41,195 bases of DNA from an uncultured Neomegalonema sp. (GTDB taxonomy: Bacteria; Pseudomonadota; Alphaproteobacteria; Rhodobacterales; Rhodobacteraceae): NCBI GenBank assembly GCA_937957975.1, contig CALFFK010000095.1:1-41195 (forward strand), given 5' to 3'. The translations under genes were made by a program, and so were the position numbers. The notes below the pieces were generated by a model. The model was not told the DNA's origin. It searched no databases and saw nothing but the letters and a program-made list of their open reading frames with translations. How positions within the stretch are numbered: position 1 is the stretch's first letter; the number at the start of each line of letters is the position of its first letter. Below are positions 41,059-41,195 of the stretch, piece by piece.

Positions 41059-41195
41059 TCATGGCAACATCCGGCGCAAGGTATCATCCTTGTGCCGGTA
41101 ATGATGCCGCAACGCTCCCCCAATATGCAGCACCAATACAGCGGCGAGCAGATATGAGCTCCACGCATGGATTCTGTGAAAGATCGTTTTCAGCG
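41059..41195 (-). CDS. Cytochrome b561 family protein, C-terminal part
   Basis: The minus strand holds a frame entering from the right edge and ending with TGA at 41061-41059. The 44 visible residues include IFHRIHAWSSYLLAAVL, a hydrophobic stretch VLVLHIGGALRHHYRHKDD and the ending TLRRMLP. This is the usual last helix and tail of prokaryotic cytochrome b561, with two histidines (IHAW and LHIGGALRHH) in the heme-ligand positions of the family. The start lies beyond the window. Electron supply to the adjacent periplasmic redoxins is possible but speculative. Confidence 0.8.
   Translation of the reverse strand, partial: LKTIFHRIHAWSSYLLAAVLVLHIGGALRHHYRHKDDTLRRMLP

Overview
The window looks like an alphaproteobacterial chromosome segment. 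Indications are moderately high GC, a leucyl-aminopeptidase/NlpC-P60 gene pair, a DUF2125-like protein, a PAS_5-type protein, a full-length pyruvate carboxylase, and an RF3 with the short N-terminal extension common in that class. No genus can be fixed from sequence alone; a Rhodobacterales- or Rhodospirillales-like organism is an inference.

Region 1 (1-8689) is the right-hand part of an integrative element. Its transfer genes have the order of the RP4/IncP Tra1 core: traM, traL, two traK-like genes, an oriT, a MobC/TraJ-type accessory protein, a VirD2-type relaxase and a TraG/VirD4 coupling protein. The two arms diverge from an intergenic oriT that carries an RP4-like nic sequence. A helix-turn-helix (excisionase-like) gene and a tyrosine integrase follow, ending 19 bp from the 3' end of a tRNA-Thr(UGU) gene, the likely attachment site. 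No mating-pair-formation genes and no cargo are visible; the left end lies outside the window.

Region 2 (8689-20167) is chromosomal: the tRNA, a secreted EF-hand protein, an L-2-haloacid dehalogenase, a Tat-exported hydrolase, an MFS transporter, an aldo-keto reductase, a cell-wall cluster (MltB transglycosylase, NlpC/P60 peptidase, M17 aminopeptidase), a TPR lipoprotein, an endonuclease/phosphatase-family protein with the remnant of an alpha/beta hydrolase beside it, and a DUF2125-like periplasmic protein.

Region 3 (20168-28297) holds an Ala/Pro/Gln-rich lipoprotein with a possible switching hairpin in its leader, a membrane sensor histidine kinase, RF3 (prfC), 3-hydroxybutyrate dehydrogenase behind a TGC-rich operator candidate, a MOSC protein, a PAS protein, and a slipin/NfeD pair.

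Region 4 (28395-41195) carries pyruvate carboxylase, a translationally coupled pair of crotonase-fold enzymes (3-hydroxyisobutyryl-CoA hydrolase-like and enoyl-CoA hydratase), a retropepsin-like protease, an AlaX-type tRNA editing protein, a coupled set (YcgN-like, threonine aldolase, large MscS-type channel), a small membrane protein, two TlpA-like redoxins and the end of a cytochrome b561 gene.

Several convergent-gene gaps hold long imperfect palindromes. A 92-bp element occurs twice with about 92% identity, a third 90-bp palindrome has similar termini, and a shorter REP-like palindrome with conserved flanks occurs near two other genes. With the RP4-like oriT region, these repeats are the most distinctive structures here.
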